A stretch of DNA of 64,000 bases, from assembly GCA_030407315.1 (NCBI GenBank), contig JALQPE010000067.1, forward strand, positions 51,092-115,091, in the 5' to 3' direction. Positions 50,495 through 60,149 of this stretch are shown here, piece after piece; positions within the stretch are counted from its first letter, which is position 1; each line of letters starts with the position of its first letter. This DNA comes from Asparagopsis taxiformis. Its lineage: Eukaryota > Rhodophyta > Florideophyceae > Bonnemaisoniales > Bonnemaisoniaceae. Made by a program: the position numbers and the translations under genes. The notes beneath the pieces are model-generated. The model was not told the DNA's origin. It searched no databases and worked only from the letters and a program-made list of their open reading frames with translations.

Positions 50495-52587
50495 TTGTCA
50501 AGCGGAAATCCGGACAAGCTGCCAGCGTACTTTGACACCCTCGACGAAGACGTTATGGCTGTCCTCCGCCCGGCACCACAAGCCGCGGACGCAGAAAAGG
50601 TCCCCAAGCCGGTGATGACACTCCCACTCGTCGCAACACAGGAGGGAGAGGTTTGGTTCCGTCGACAAGACACACAACCAGGCTTCAACTTGGGCCTGGG
50701 AGGACCAGTCTTACTGCCCAAGGGCCGTCTCCCCCGTCACCGTCACCCCATGCGACAGAAGAGCAGGAAAGTGAAGGGCAGGCTCTCGCAAAGGACTTTC
50801 TTTCGAAAATGAGACAGTATTGCCGGGTGTACGACGTCCCTTTCGAAGATTTGGTCAGTGCCGACAAGAGCCGAGAACACGTGCCCATCACGGGCAACGT
50901 TCAGCTCATTCTGACAGATCCGCCCTACAATGTTCGTCGTAAGAGGAACGATTCCAACTCTTCGTACGACAGGCTAACTGCAGAAGATATGCAGGCTAGC
51001 ATCGAAGTGTTTGACGAGCTGTTGCGCCCCGGTGGCCACGGCATCGTGTTCTGCTCCGTTTTGCAGTTCTACGAATGGTTCCATTACTTGGAAACGTACA
51101 AAGGACCGCAGTCAGAAGGCCCAACCGATGCTGCTGCCAGTGATGACGGGTCGGATGAAGAAGAGGTTACGTCCATGAATTCGGACTCCGAAGCATCGCA
51201 GCACAGTGGCGAAGAAAGTGCAGATGAGGAGGAGGAGGAGGACGTCGTTCGGAATTCAGTTTTCTTCGTTGACGAGGTACCTCTGTTGTTTGTCCGACTA
51301 CCTGGGCACCTCTATCAAATGCCGGGGCGGAAGAGGTACCAACGCATGAACATGGCAGAGGTCGCTATCCACTTCTGGAAGCGAGGTGTTCCGTTCAAGA
51401 CTGGAAGCGAGATGGTGGCCTATAGGAACCACGGATACATGGACGGCACGTACCCGGCGTGGTGCAACGTCACCATCAATATGCCCGCCATCGATTCGAA
51501 TGAGATGGTGTGGCGAACAAGGAGCACAACCGGTGCTAGGGTCAGAGTTCGTGCAGAGCAGAAGAGCGTCGCTCTCATGATGGAGTTGATCAGCCAGCAT
51601 TCACAGCCTGGTGATATTGTTGTCGATCCATTCTCTGGCACTTTCGCAACGGGAAAAGCAGCTATGAGCTTGCCTGAGCACCGTGTTTTCGTCGGCAGTG
51701 ACATGGACAAATTGTGTGTGGCACGATCGCTTCCAAAGCTGTGTGCAGTCATGTCACGTGTAATTCTTTCAAACAACACTGACATGAGGGTCACGACAGA
51801 AGCGAAACAGAGTGCTGAGAAGTTCTTGGCGTCCCCCTCTGTCACGATGCGTACGCAGAGGGAACGCAGGATCATCGAACCCCCACCTGGCCTTCCCCTG
51901 TACCAGAGGTTCCCGAAATATATTCGGCAGTACCTCTGGCAGCTGTGCCCAGAGTCGATTGCGTCGCACGAGCACATGGAAAAACCGGTACATTATTGGC
52001 CACCTTCCTTGCGCCGCTGGTTGCAAACTGAAAACCCTCGCGTGATGCGGGCACACGATTGTGTTGCGAAAAAATTGAGCGTTCGACCATCGCTGATTAA
52101 GCATCCAAATGCAGGAAGAGGGCTCTTCGCTGAACAGACATTTAATGTTGGCGACGAAGTATGTGCATACTACGGAACTGTTGTGTACTCTGATATGAGC
52201 AAGGAGTCGATGAGGTTCGCGTACGGAGAGGGTCACATGGCGATAACGAAGGAAACATTCTTGATGTATGCCATCAAGCTGTATGCAACAGCGGAGGACG
52301 ACGAAAACATCGAGCATCCAATTTGGATTGTTCCGGCTCCGTTCTGTTCGGCGCAGTTCATCAACGATCCGCGGTATTTGCGAGGTGAGGACACTCCGGC
52401 GGAAGACACCAGGCGGATGGCCAACGTCGAGTTTGTCGAGAACTACAGCAGCGGTTCGACGGGGAAGAAGCTCAAGGCCAAGGACCTAGAAAATCCGAAG
52501 ATCATCGTAGTACGTGCAATCCGCGATATCCGTCCGGGGCAGGAGCTCTACGTTCATTATGGGACAGCGTTTAGAGCATGGAATTAG
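50495..52587 (+). CDS. Amino-methyltransferase fused to SET domain
   Basis: This covers the linker frame from 50495 and the 50653-52587 frame (which begins at TTG, so it is not an independent start). From about 50800 it reads continuously. The methyltransferase has motif IV L-T-D-P-P-Y-N-V (about 50910), an acidic Asp/Glu/Ser linker inside the domain, and motif I V-D-P-F-S-G-T-F-A-T-G-K-A (about 51620). This DPPY-before-DPF order is that of beta-class adenine-N6 or cytosine-N4 DNA methyltransferases. The C-terminal 170 residues form a SET domain: P-N-A-G-R-G-L-F-A, Q-F-I-N-D, N-V-E-F-V-E, and G-Q-E-L-Y-V-H-Y-G. The usual N-H-S-x-x-P-N is I-N-D...N-V-E-F, so it is an atypical SET type. The fusion couples DNA and protein methylation in one chain, carried by a transposon. 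The substrate base and residue are unknown. Confidence 0.75.
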
Positions 52588-52831
52588 GTTCACGAAAGAT
52601 GTTTTCATTTCGACTACAAATAAAGCTACGTTCCAGAGTTGAAGTATATCATATAATGCAGCATGTCCAGCCACCATTAGTCCAGGGTGAAACCTATTCA
52701 GCAGTACTCACCTGTCAAAAACCAATCGTTCACACTCTAGGTGCACTTCGTCCGAGCAGTGAACCTGACTGCTTGGTTGCTGTTATGCGTGCAGATGCAA
52801 AATACAAGACCAAGTTGAAATGGGCGCCCGG
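52588..52831. other. 3' region of the methyltransferase-SET gene
   Basis: No gene was recognised between the stop codon and the inverted interior repeat. Confidence 0.5.
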
Positions 52832-53014
52832 TGGATGTCCAGCTCAGTTGCATTGCTGTCCAGCCCAGAAATTCTACAATTCAGGGCAGAAAAAAATATT
52901 GCAAAAAACATCGATTTCAGCGGGTCGATTGTGCCGTACGGCACACCCCCATCTCAAAAACATGTTCACATGTGCATGTTTTTGAGAATAGCCCAAATTT
53001 TAATTCAAATCAGG
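52832..53014 (-). repeat. Interior repeat, copy c (inverted)
   Basis: Reverse complement of the 48872-49050 repeat, with the same hairpin and GTGCCGTACGGCAC palindrome. Copies b and c flank the methyltransferase-SET gene as inverted repeats. Copy c lies 230 bp upstream of the next gene. Confidence 0.85.
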
Positions 53015-53247
53015 ACGTCTTCCGGACATAGGGGTGCTCGCGGCCTAGCTCGACAGCTGTAATTGTACCTCATTAAATACTGTTGATGACTGCCTACCGT
53101 ATACAATCTGGGCTGTTGGCGTATTCTCCGGTACTTGACCTGACCTGAACGTTCATCGCAGACCGTTGTGGTTACCGACACTATACAGCAATCTTTTTTG
53201 TATCTCGTGCAACTCAATCGTTCCATCGCTTCGGGGAAAGCTTCATT

Positions 53248-54045
53248 ATGCCGCCGCGTATTGCGAAGAAAGCTCCAAAGCCTCCGGGCCTCCAGAAAAC
53301 CCGGTCAGCAGCTGCTGTATCGAGTGCCCGACAATCCCGTGCGAAGAAGCGGTCTGGGCCTACCGGCAGCATTGAACCGCGGTCCGGTAGTCGCAAGACG
53401 GACCGGCGCAGAACTGGGGATCCGCAGCGAGAAAGTGAGGAAGGAGGAACGGCGCGGAGAGAGATGGGGCTTGACCGAGGCAAGCGTGCTCGCAGGGACA
53501 GTGAACATCATGATGATGACATGATAGTGGCTCAAAACATGTTGGAATTGCGGCAGAGTGCTATGGCAAAGGTAGTTCCTCCCGGGTTGGCAGATGCGGA
53601 GGTGCTGCAGACGGAGTCCCAGCCGGGGGTTCGCGAGACACTGGAGGCTGTGACCCCCACTGCGCCAACTATGCCGAGTACATCAGCCCCAGCAGGTAAT
53701 GCAGTCAGGGACCCGAGGATAGCGGCAAGGGATGTTGTTTCTGAGCAACGTTCACAGGATGCCAACTATCATCGGCGGTCAGGTGGTACTGAGGGGAGAG
53801 AGCAGCCGGAGTGCGGGCCTCGTCACAACAGACTGTCATTGGTGCCAAATATGCGCGTAACGCCCCCGCGACGTCAGGCTATTGCCGATGGAGGACATCA
53901 TATTCCCGATAGCGTGCGAGATGGGGGGACGGTGAGGGCAGAGAGGTTGCATCCGCCGGAATCCATCGATTTAATGGCGAGTCGCATCAATGCGCAGAAG
54001 AAGAAGATCGCGGAGCTGGAAAAAAAGTGTTTAGCCAGGACATAG
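53248..54045 (+). CDS. Transposon cargo protein, first frame (basic, disordered, coiled-coil start)
   Basis: ATG at 53248 (context CATTATGCCG) opens a 265-codon frame. The N-terminus is basic and Pro/Ser/Arg-rich (P-P-R-I-A-K-K-A-P-K-P-P), suggesting nuclear or nucleic-acid-binding function, and the middle is disordered. The end is a heptad-like helix (S-R-I-N-A-Q-K-K-K-I-A-E-L-E-K-K). The helix is cut by a stop at 54043 but continues smoothly in the -1 frame from 54027. The two frames overlap at a perfect A AAA AAG heptamer, so they most likely encode one protein of about 765 aa. No known domain. Confidence 0.6.
   Translation: MPPRIAKKAPKPPGLQKTRSAAAVSSARQSRAKKRSGPTGSIEPRSGSRKTDRRRTGDPQRESEEGGTARREMGLDRGKRARRDSEHHDDDMIVAQNMLELRQSAMAKVVPPGLADAEVLQTESQPGVRETLEAVTPTAPTMPSTSAPAGNAVRDPRIAARDVVSEQRSQDANYHRRSGGTEGREQPECGPRHNRLSLVPNMRVTPPRRQAIADGGHHIPDSVRDGGTVRAERLHPPESIDLMASRINAQKKKIAELEKKCLART
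54021..54027 (+). promoter_or_regulatory. A AAA AAG slippery heptamer (possible -1 frameshift site)
   Basis: In the zero frame the codons are GAA AAA AAG TGT. A -1 slip over A AAA AAG puts the next codon at 54027 (GTG TTT AGC), which is exactly where the downstream frame begins. The zero-frame stop is 16 bases later. A one-base error in the A run would look the same. Confidence 0.45.
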
Positions 54046-55532
54046 CAAACAAGGCGCTCACCACGGAGATAGTTGCGTTGGAGGCTAAGGTGAAGACTCT
54101 GCAGGCGGAAAATGCCAGCCTTACTGCAATTGCGAGAACAGGTAGAATCAGTGATCACGGTGGCGGTAAGTCGAAAATACAGAAAGCCATTCCTGTGAAA
54201 TACCTTGGAGTTCTTAGGGCGGTTGAGGAAAACCTGACAAAGTGGTGCAAGAACGAGACTATGGAGCTGGACCCTATAGCGGAACAAACGCAGAGACGTT
54301 GGACTGGACGTACCATCGAGGTAGAGCCGGTAGAAGGGACACTTTGGAGCGAAAACGGTGTAGGATATATTGCTACCCCTCCGGGCTATATCATCAAGAA
54401 TCTGCAGTGGTATACACCTTCGTACAGAGACGAGAGTGATCTGCTGAATGACTTGGTGCGACACGTACTGCGTCAAAGTCCGTGGTGTGATGTGTTTTCC
54501 GATGAGGAGCAGCGTGTGTGCTGTCAAGAGGCTGTGGCGGGGAGCAAGGAATTGAAAGTGAAGGTGACGCAGAAACTGTCCGACGTGATGAGTGCACGGA
54601 AGCGTAATGCGAGGGACAGATTGTTCGGTTCGCTGGGGTACACGAAATTAATGTCTAGATGCACGATGCTGACGACGCGAGCTGAGATGGACGAGCGAGA
54701 GGATCAAAAGCGCGAAGCGTCTGAGAAGCTTTTGAAACGGGAAAGCAACGGTGATTTGGATATGGGGAGGTGGCGAACGGCACCGTTCTCAGAGCTGCGA
54801 TACAGCAAAGGCATGGTTCCTGACAGCTTCGAAATGGAAGTGAATGGTGATGCATGGTTTAACAACCGAGTAGCTGTGAATGTGCTGGACATCTTCAGGG
54901 GGTATTCGATACGACCAGAACAAGTAATGGACATAGAGACGAGCATACTAACGCTGGCGCGCCTGGATGCTTGGCTAGTGACTACTGTGGAGTGTTTGGA
55001 TGAACCGAAGGGGAAAGGAGGTGCACGGCAGAAGGAGTTTACAAGGCGGTACAGTCAATATGTGGGGGTAGCTTTTCAGCAATTAGTTGGTATGGTGGTG
55101 TACTGCATGTCTTGTCTCCAAGGCTCGCAAGCAAGGGAAGAAACGGACGTTGTCGAGAGCGAACAGCGGACTAGTGCACAGTCACGGCATGTGTTTGCAA
55201 GCCGTACTGTGACGAGAGAGGCTGTTGAAGTGTGGCAAAGCGGAGAGGGGTCTGGAATTGTTCATGTCGTTGATGATGTAAACCGCTGCTCATCACTTGT
55301 TCTAGTGTCCGAGGATTGGATTCAATCGCATATTACGTCAAACCTCGGTGCTGTAATGGATTGTGTGATTGCGCAAGGACTAATTGGCGCAGAACTTTTC
55401 GTCGTTGACCCATATGCTGGACACCTGAGTGCAAACCTGAATGTCGAAATCAATGCCCCACAGTATGGGGGCATGGAGCGGCGCCATGCAGCCACTGCTG
55501 ATAACGGTTTTGGCGTAATGGAGGATGGTTGA
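54027..55532 (+). CDS. Transposon cargo protein, second frame (coiled coil plus unknown domain)
   Basis: The frame of 501 codons has no ATG near its start (first codon GTG). It opens in mid coiled coil (T-T-E-I-V-A-L-E-A-K-V-K-T-L-Q-A-E-N-A), continuing the helix of the preceding frame. From about residue 65 a compositionally normal domain follows, with conserved-looking Trp and Cys (W-C-K-N-E-T, S-P-W-C-D-V-F, V-C-C-Q-E-A) and a long helical middle. A final segment has V-H-V-V-D-D-V-N-R-C. I recognise no family. It ends 78 bp before the convergent transposase stop. A role as transposition partner or regulator is a guess from context. Confidence 0.6.
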   Translation: MFSQDIANKALTTEIVALEAKVKTLQAENASLTAIARTGRISDHGGGKSKIQKAIPVKYLGVLRAVEENLTKWCKNETMELDPIAEQTQRRWTGRTIEVEPVEGTLWSENGVGYIATPPGYIIKNLQWYTPSYRDESDLLNDLVRHVLRQSPWCDVFSDEEQRVCCQEAVAGSKELKVKVTQKLSDVMSARKRNARDRLFGSLGYTKLMSRCTMLTTRAEMDEREDQKREASEKLLKRESNGDLDMGRWRTAPFSELRYSKGMVPDSFEMEVNGDAWFNNRVAVNVLDIFRGYSIRPEQVMDIETSILTLARLDAWLVTTVECLDEPKGKGGARQKEFTRRYSQYVGVAFQQLVGMVVYCMSCLQGSQAREETDVVESEQRTSAQSRHVFASRTVTREAVEVWQSGEGSGIVHVVDDVNRCSSLVLVSEDWIQSHITSNLGAVMDCVIAQGLIGAELFVVDPYAGHLSANLNVEINAPQYGGMERRHAATADNGFGVMEDG

Positions 55533-55609
55533 AATTAGTGCAGTAAATGTGACGTTGACTAGAAGGTTTATCATGTAGTACATTATCAATAGAGTGCTGC
55601 GATTTAGAT

Positions 55610-58375
55610 TTATTCTTCTTCATTATCATCTGTGAACTGGTAATCAGTGTTGGTGTAGAAGCGGTTGAGATAGAAACGGTGGTCCGACCAGTGCATTTGT
55701 TTCGTAAATGGCTTGACTGGAAAGTTACTTCGTACGATGTGCACGGTGCCAGATATAGTAGATGCAGGAATGAGGTCAAACCAAGGACCACCTGCACTGT
55801 GGGATGCAGTGTCATTGCTGTCAACGGATCCGTTGTCCGGGTCCCATGTGGACCACTTTAAACAAATGCACCCAAGTGATTTTTCCACAGCGGTTTTTGG
55901 GGCAAAGCAGGTCATATACTGAACGAAAGCGAGTTCTACAGGTTGAAACAGGTTTGGAGACTGCAGGCGTACCAGTGCCAGGACGCGCCCTACCCATATG
56001 GTTCTGTAGTCATCGGCAGTTCCGGAGATGACGACAAAGGAGTACTGCGATCTCTTTGCGGGGCCGAACGATGAAGTTGCAAAGACGCGCTGCTGCTTGT
56101 GCCTCGACACGTTTGTGGGGCGAAGCATGCCACTGTGCGGGTCAAAGTCGTCGGCATCTGGGACGTACCCTCCCATGACGTAGGCGGACTTTACCACGGT
56201 GACGGAAATGTCCATGTCATGTATTGGAGGGCCTTCTGCCGTGGCGCGCAGTCTAGCGAGGGTGAGGAACGCTTGTGCAGCTGTGTCACCGAGTTGCTGG
56301 AATAGCGTTATGGTGCCAGACGGGAACGAGGAGTTGTGCAGAGGCAAAAGAGTGGCAGGATCGGGCTGTCCGTCGATATCTGCAACGAGGAGGGTTGCAT
56401 CGGGCAGCAGGGAGGCAAAGTCGTGCAGTGCAACGGTGAATCCGTCGCGAACGAGTACTGCACCGTCTGTGGGCGATATCATGCGTGGGTTTCCCAATGT
56501 GTTCGATGGGGTGTGACCAGTTGGAGTGGCCAAGGAGAATTCCATGTGGCGAATAGTCTCTTCCATGGCTGTGGAGCGCCTTCGAGAGGTTTTCCTATAA
56601 CTCTGTTTGAACAGAAGATGCGAGTGTTCGTAGGGGCCTGCATCAATGTGTTCCAGGGCGCCATATCTCTGCAAGTCACCGGGAAGATGGTCTAGAAGAT
56701 GGAACTTGAAAGTTTTGAGACCTGTGGTGTGGAATGGGCCGAGGGTGGAGAGCATTGATTGTTTGAAATAGGAAATGGAGTTCTGGAGGCTTTCTAGTTC
56801 GGCGGCAGTCCAGTGCTTGATGCGACCGCGTTTCATGACCCATGCGACGAGGTCAGAGTATTGCGTGCAGATGGAAGTGAGGGGGGCTGTATCTACTTCG
56901 TCACAGCATGTGTCAATGAATGCTGCGATGAAAGGGAACACCATGTCGACATGGTGATAGTCTTTGGCTGCGAGCATGCCGCGTATGCCGTCCTCCGTGA
57001 AGAGGCCGTTCAAATTGGTGCCCTTCTCACCCTTGGAGAAGTCGACATGAAGACCGGTGATGTAGTAGTCGCGTTCGATAGCGGACAGAATGCTGTTTGA
57101 GCCGGCGAGGATGGATTTTTTCACCTTCTTGAAGGTGCGAGGTGTCCCGGAATGGGAGGCAGTGGTGGTGGTGAGGTCTGGGGAGCTGAGGCGGTGGACA
57201 ATGCACTGTTTGATGAGCTTTGAGATGCCGAGGTGGAGATTGTGCAGAGGCTCGAAGGAGAAAATGTTGTAGGGGTCTAGGGGACTGTTGGTGGGTAAAA
57301 GAGCGGTCGATTCGAGGACAGAGTGTTGTTCGAGGAGGGAGAGAGCTTCGAGCGGAGCAGTTGTATGCTCCTGAGCGCTCTCTTGGCGTGCAGAGCGTGT
57401 ATCATCGAGGGAGCGGGGCTGGTGTGGCGCGGTGGATTCAAGTTGAGTGGCGGGGATGTAGCAGCGGTGGCAGGGATGTGTGGTGGTAGTGCTGTTGCGA
57501 GTGCATGACAGCTCTTTGGCCTCTGGAAAGTCGCAGCAATAATTGGCTAGGATGGGAAAGCATTGGCGGGCAGTTGCAGTGGAGTCTGTGCAGGGGAACC
57601 CGGAAGAGAACGCGGTGGATAGGGACGAAAACACTTTTTCGAGTGCTTTATGAAGAATATCAATTTTGCGAGCGCGACTAGCAGAACTAGAGGTTGTCGG
57701 CATTTCATCACCGAACAAGGCGTTGGACGAAGGGTTAACAATGTACGGAAGATACCCGACGATGGTGAGGCCGGTACGGATGCAGTGGCGACGGAGGGGG
57801 GCGGAGAAGTTGAGCAGTGTGACGTGTATGGGGTATGCGACGATTGCGGAGCTCTTGAGGCTTGTGCTGCTCTTGTCGGAGTACACTTGGAGGAGGCCGG
57901 CAAAGGAGGAAGCGGTGGGATCAGTTTCCTCTGCCCATACGACCTGTGGATCTTCCGAGAGCTGCACGCGCTGTCTAGTAACCTGGTGCAGCGTTTTCGC
58001 GAATTCTGTGTGTAGGGGATGAGAAAATATTGCGGTGCCGTCTGGGGCGGTCTGTGGGGAGGGGTGGAAGAGAGTATTTTGGTCGTTAGCCAGTGCTAAC
58101 TGCCTGCGGAGCATGTCGACTGGGTCGCGGAGGTACAGCTGTGCCGAGTACTTACCAGTTTTGTCTGGAATGATGTGGCTCTTGTAACCTTCGGTGCGGA
58201 AATGTGTTTCGACCATGGAAGCGGTAACGTGGCGACATTCTTCTACGGTGCGAACGGCGCTGTTGAACTTTTCTAGGGAGAATGCGGGGTCTTGTAGGAT
58301 GGTGATGACTTCGCTCACGCGGCCAGCGCCGGCCTTGTACTCGAGGGTTGTGAGACTGGCGGCGAGGGATTGCAC
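55610..58375 (-). CDS. Plavaka-like (CACTA-related) transposase, main part
   Basis: The 921-codon frame (sense can be followed upstream to about 58415) shows marks of Plavaka/TNP2-type transposases. A Cys-His cluster (E-L-S-C...H-P-C-H-R-C) is followed by F-S-F-E-P-L-H-N-L-H-L-G-I-S-K, corresponding to the family's D-x-x-H-x-L-x-L-G-x-x-K. A central helical region comes next, then K-F-H-L-L-D-H-L-P and G-P-Y-E-H-S-H-L-L-F-K-Q-S-Y-R, corresponding to the H...E-x-x-H-x-x-x-K-x-x-Y part. A long C-terminal region ends acidic (D-D-N-E-E-E). Its zinc-finger N-terminus lies in another phase at 58315-58650. It would cut and join the termini at 33185 and 60404. The assignment is by motif and could be another KDZ-like family. 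Confidence 0.6.
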   Translation of the reverse strand: MQSLAASLTTLEYKAGAGRVSEVITILQDPAFSLEKFNSAVRTVEECRHVTASMVETHFRTEGYKSHIIPDKTGKYSAQLYLRDPVDMLRRQLALANDQNTLFHPSPQTAPDGTAIFSHPLHTEFAKTLHQVTRQRVQLSEDPQVVWAEETDPTASSFAGLLQVYSDKSSTSLKSSAIVAYPIHVTLLNFSAPLRRHCIRTGLTIVGYLPYIVNPSSNALFGDEMPTTSSSASRARKIDILHKALEKVFSSLSTAFSSGFPCTDSTATARQCFPILANYCCDFPEAKELSCTRNSTTTTHPCHRCYIPATQLESTAPHQPRSLDDTRSARQESAQEHTTAPLEALSLLEQHSVLESTALLPTNSPLDPYNIFSFEPLHNLHLGISKLIKQCIVHRLSSPDLTTTTASHSGTPRTFKKVKKSILAGSNSILSAIERDYYITGLHVDFSKGEKGTNLNGLFTEDGIRGMLAAKDYHHVDMVFPFIAAFIDTCCDEVDTAPLTSICTQYSDLVAWVMKRGRIKHWTAAELESLQNSISYFKQSMLSTLGPFHTTGLKTFKFHLLDHLPGDLQRYGALEHIDAGPYEHSHLLFKQSYRKTSRRRSTAMEETIRHMEFSLATPTGHTPSNTLGNPRMISPTDGAVLVRDGFTVALHDFASLLPDATLLVADIDGQPDPATLLPLHNSSFPSGTITLFQQLGDTAAQAFLTLARLRATAEGPPIHDMDISVTVVKSAYVMGGYVPDADDFDPHSGMLRPTNVSRHKQQRVFATSSFGPAKRSQYSFVVISGTADDYRTIWVGRVLALVRLQSPNLFQPVELAFVQYMTCFAPKTAVEKSLGCICLKWSTWDPDNGSVDSNDTASHSAGGPWFDLIPASTISGTVHIVRSNFPVKPFTKQMHWSDHRFYLNRFYTNTDYQFTDDNEEE

Positions 58376-58650
58376 GAGGAGGTCTGCGCGGGAGGGGTTG
58401 AGGTTGGTGGCAGTGGAGCGTCACAGGGTGAGTCGCTGGAGGAAGCACGACCAGATTCTGGGTCTGGGGAGCTGGGTTGCGGGGAATCATGGTCGCCGTT
58501 TCGAGCAGGCTCATGGGTGACGGCAGGGACACGAGCGTTGTTGAAATGTTGGGGAGAGGGGTTGAAACGGTAGCGACACGTTCGCTCATGCAGCGCGAGC
58601 GCATAAGCATCTACGCAGTAGTAGAAGCACCCTTCATACTTGCATTCCAT
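58315..58650 (-). CDS. Zinc-finger N-terminus of the transposase (different phase)
   Basis: The frame begins MECKYEGCFYYC and continues with L-A-L-H-E-R-T-C, a C-x4-C...H-x3-C finger. Plavaka-type transposases commonly begin with such a finger. A Ser/Pro-rich linker follows. Between about 58400 and 58440 the protein sense moves to the frame of the main transposase (A-D-L-L-V-Q-S-L), so one indel or a small intron separates the parts. A nearly identical start lies at 63778 in the inverted copy. Confidence 0.55.
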   Translation of the reverse strand: MECKYEGCFYYCVDAYALALHERTCRYRFNPSPQHFNNARVPAVTHEPARNGDHDSPQPSSPDPESGRASSSDSPCDAPLPPTSTPPAQTSSCNPSPPVSQPSSTRPALAA

Positions 58651-59849
58651 GTCGAGTTTTGACGCAAAAGGGAGGATTGCGAGCTGAACAGGGGAGACTG
58701 TGCCGTCCAGATGCGACCAATTTTATTTTGTGGTGCTTTCGAGACTTGGAATGTAACGTGTTCGTTCGTAGTTTTGTGGGTAGTAGTTTTGTGCTCACTC
58801 CAGCTGACATCCCAACGGTGGAATTTAACCGAGAGTTCAATCATTTCCAACTGTTACATCACATTGCGTGCTGGCAACGTGTGCATGGAAGGACGAACGA
58901 CTGCCCTGGGACATGAATTTTCAATTAATTCATTTGTAATAATAAACTTTTTTTATTTCCAAACTTCGTGGAATCTGAATGTGCTTTACAGCGGATATGC
59001 CACGGATCATGTAAGGAAAGCAAATGGATTCTCATATATATGATTATATGTTTATATTCGTTGTTCTCGATCCGGATCTCATTGTTCGGGGAATCAGAGA
59101 CCATGGCTTGGGCCATACTCAATCTCACTGCCGGCGATGATTTCGAGTATGCACAGCAAGACTTAAGCGGACGCAGAAAGCTGTCCGGTCGACGCCGCAG
59201 GCACCACTCCGCCCTCATCACCGACTGAGATTCTTTGACCGCCTTTGCTTTTTTTAGTGTAGAGGATGGACGAAGGTACGTGCGCGAATCTTGAGGGTAT
59301 GCGTTGAGGGAAGCGTGGGTTTTGAGTCTGACTATTTCCGTTGATGCGATATTTTTCATGGGAAGCCTGTTGACTGATGGTGTGTATTGAGCGGAGGATG
59401 GAAGAGAGGTACGTGAAGTTTTGAAAGTATGCTGCGAGGGAAGGTTGGTTTTGAGTCGGACTGTTGTGTTGATTCCGATGTTGTGTATGTGATGCAGGAG
59501 TGATGAAGCAGGAACGGCAGGACTCAAGGAGAGTGAAGAAGGGATCTAGGAAGATGGGGATGAAGCTGTGAGGTGGTTTCTGGTATGTGTATATTTTCGG
59601 GCATACGATAGAAGTGAGAGTGGGTTTCAAGTGGTGTAAGATTTTGCTGACCATGTTCGTGTTTGATGTCTTGATGATTTATGGGCTGGGGTGGTGTCGA
59701 GGAAAGCGGGATGGAATTGAAGGAGCGGATTTTTTTGTAATCGGAGTGGTCTGAGGGTTTCTGGAAGTATGTGCGGATGGTGGTGCATGGCGTTCGGATG
59801 GTAGGGAGAACGTGATAGTGAGGGAGATGGGTGATCGACGATATGCTGA
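58651..59849. other. Non-coding part of the transposon right end
   Basis: 1.2 kb between the transposase start and the minisatellite holds no supported gene. Open frames here appear in both arms but have no recognisable product. It is presumably the transposase promoter region. Confidence 0.5.
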
Positions 59850-60045
59850 CAGGTATTTTGTATTCCGGCTGGATACGTATTTCGTATTCTGGCTGGATAC
59901 ATATTCCGTATTCTGTCTGATACGTATTTCGTATTTGGCTGGATACGTATTCCGTATTCTGGCTGGATACGTATTTCCTATTCTAACCGGTATTTATTTC
60001 CTATTCTGACAGATATGTATTTCCTATTCTAGAGAGACGTATTGT
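59850..60045. repeat. Minisatellite of about 25-29 bp units
   Basis: About seven degenerate copies of GGCTGGATACGTATTTCGTATTCT occur in tandem. The inverted counterpart is at about 61630-61770 in the right arm. Confidence 0.85.
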
Positions 60046-60149
60046 ATACCAGCAGTTTCGTAAATAAGAGATAAAATACGGTCCCCATATGGGCCCTGAA
60101 TTTACCATCCGCTGTATTTCTTCCTCCCCGGTTTCGCTGATCATTTATA

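Noticed and set aside
55450..55824. 124-codon minus-strand ORF at the transposase 3' end
   Set aside because: It is an out-of-frame overlap with the transposase and the convergent gene end.
59850..60045. CRISPR-like array of short repeats
   Set aside because: The units are degenerate and contiguous, without unique spacers; it is a minisatellite in a eukaryotic transposon end.
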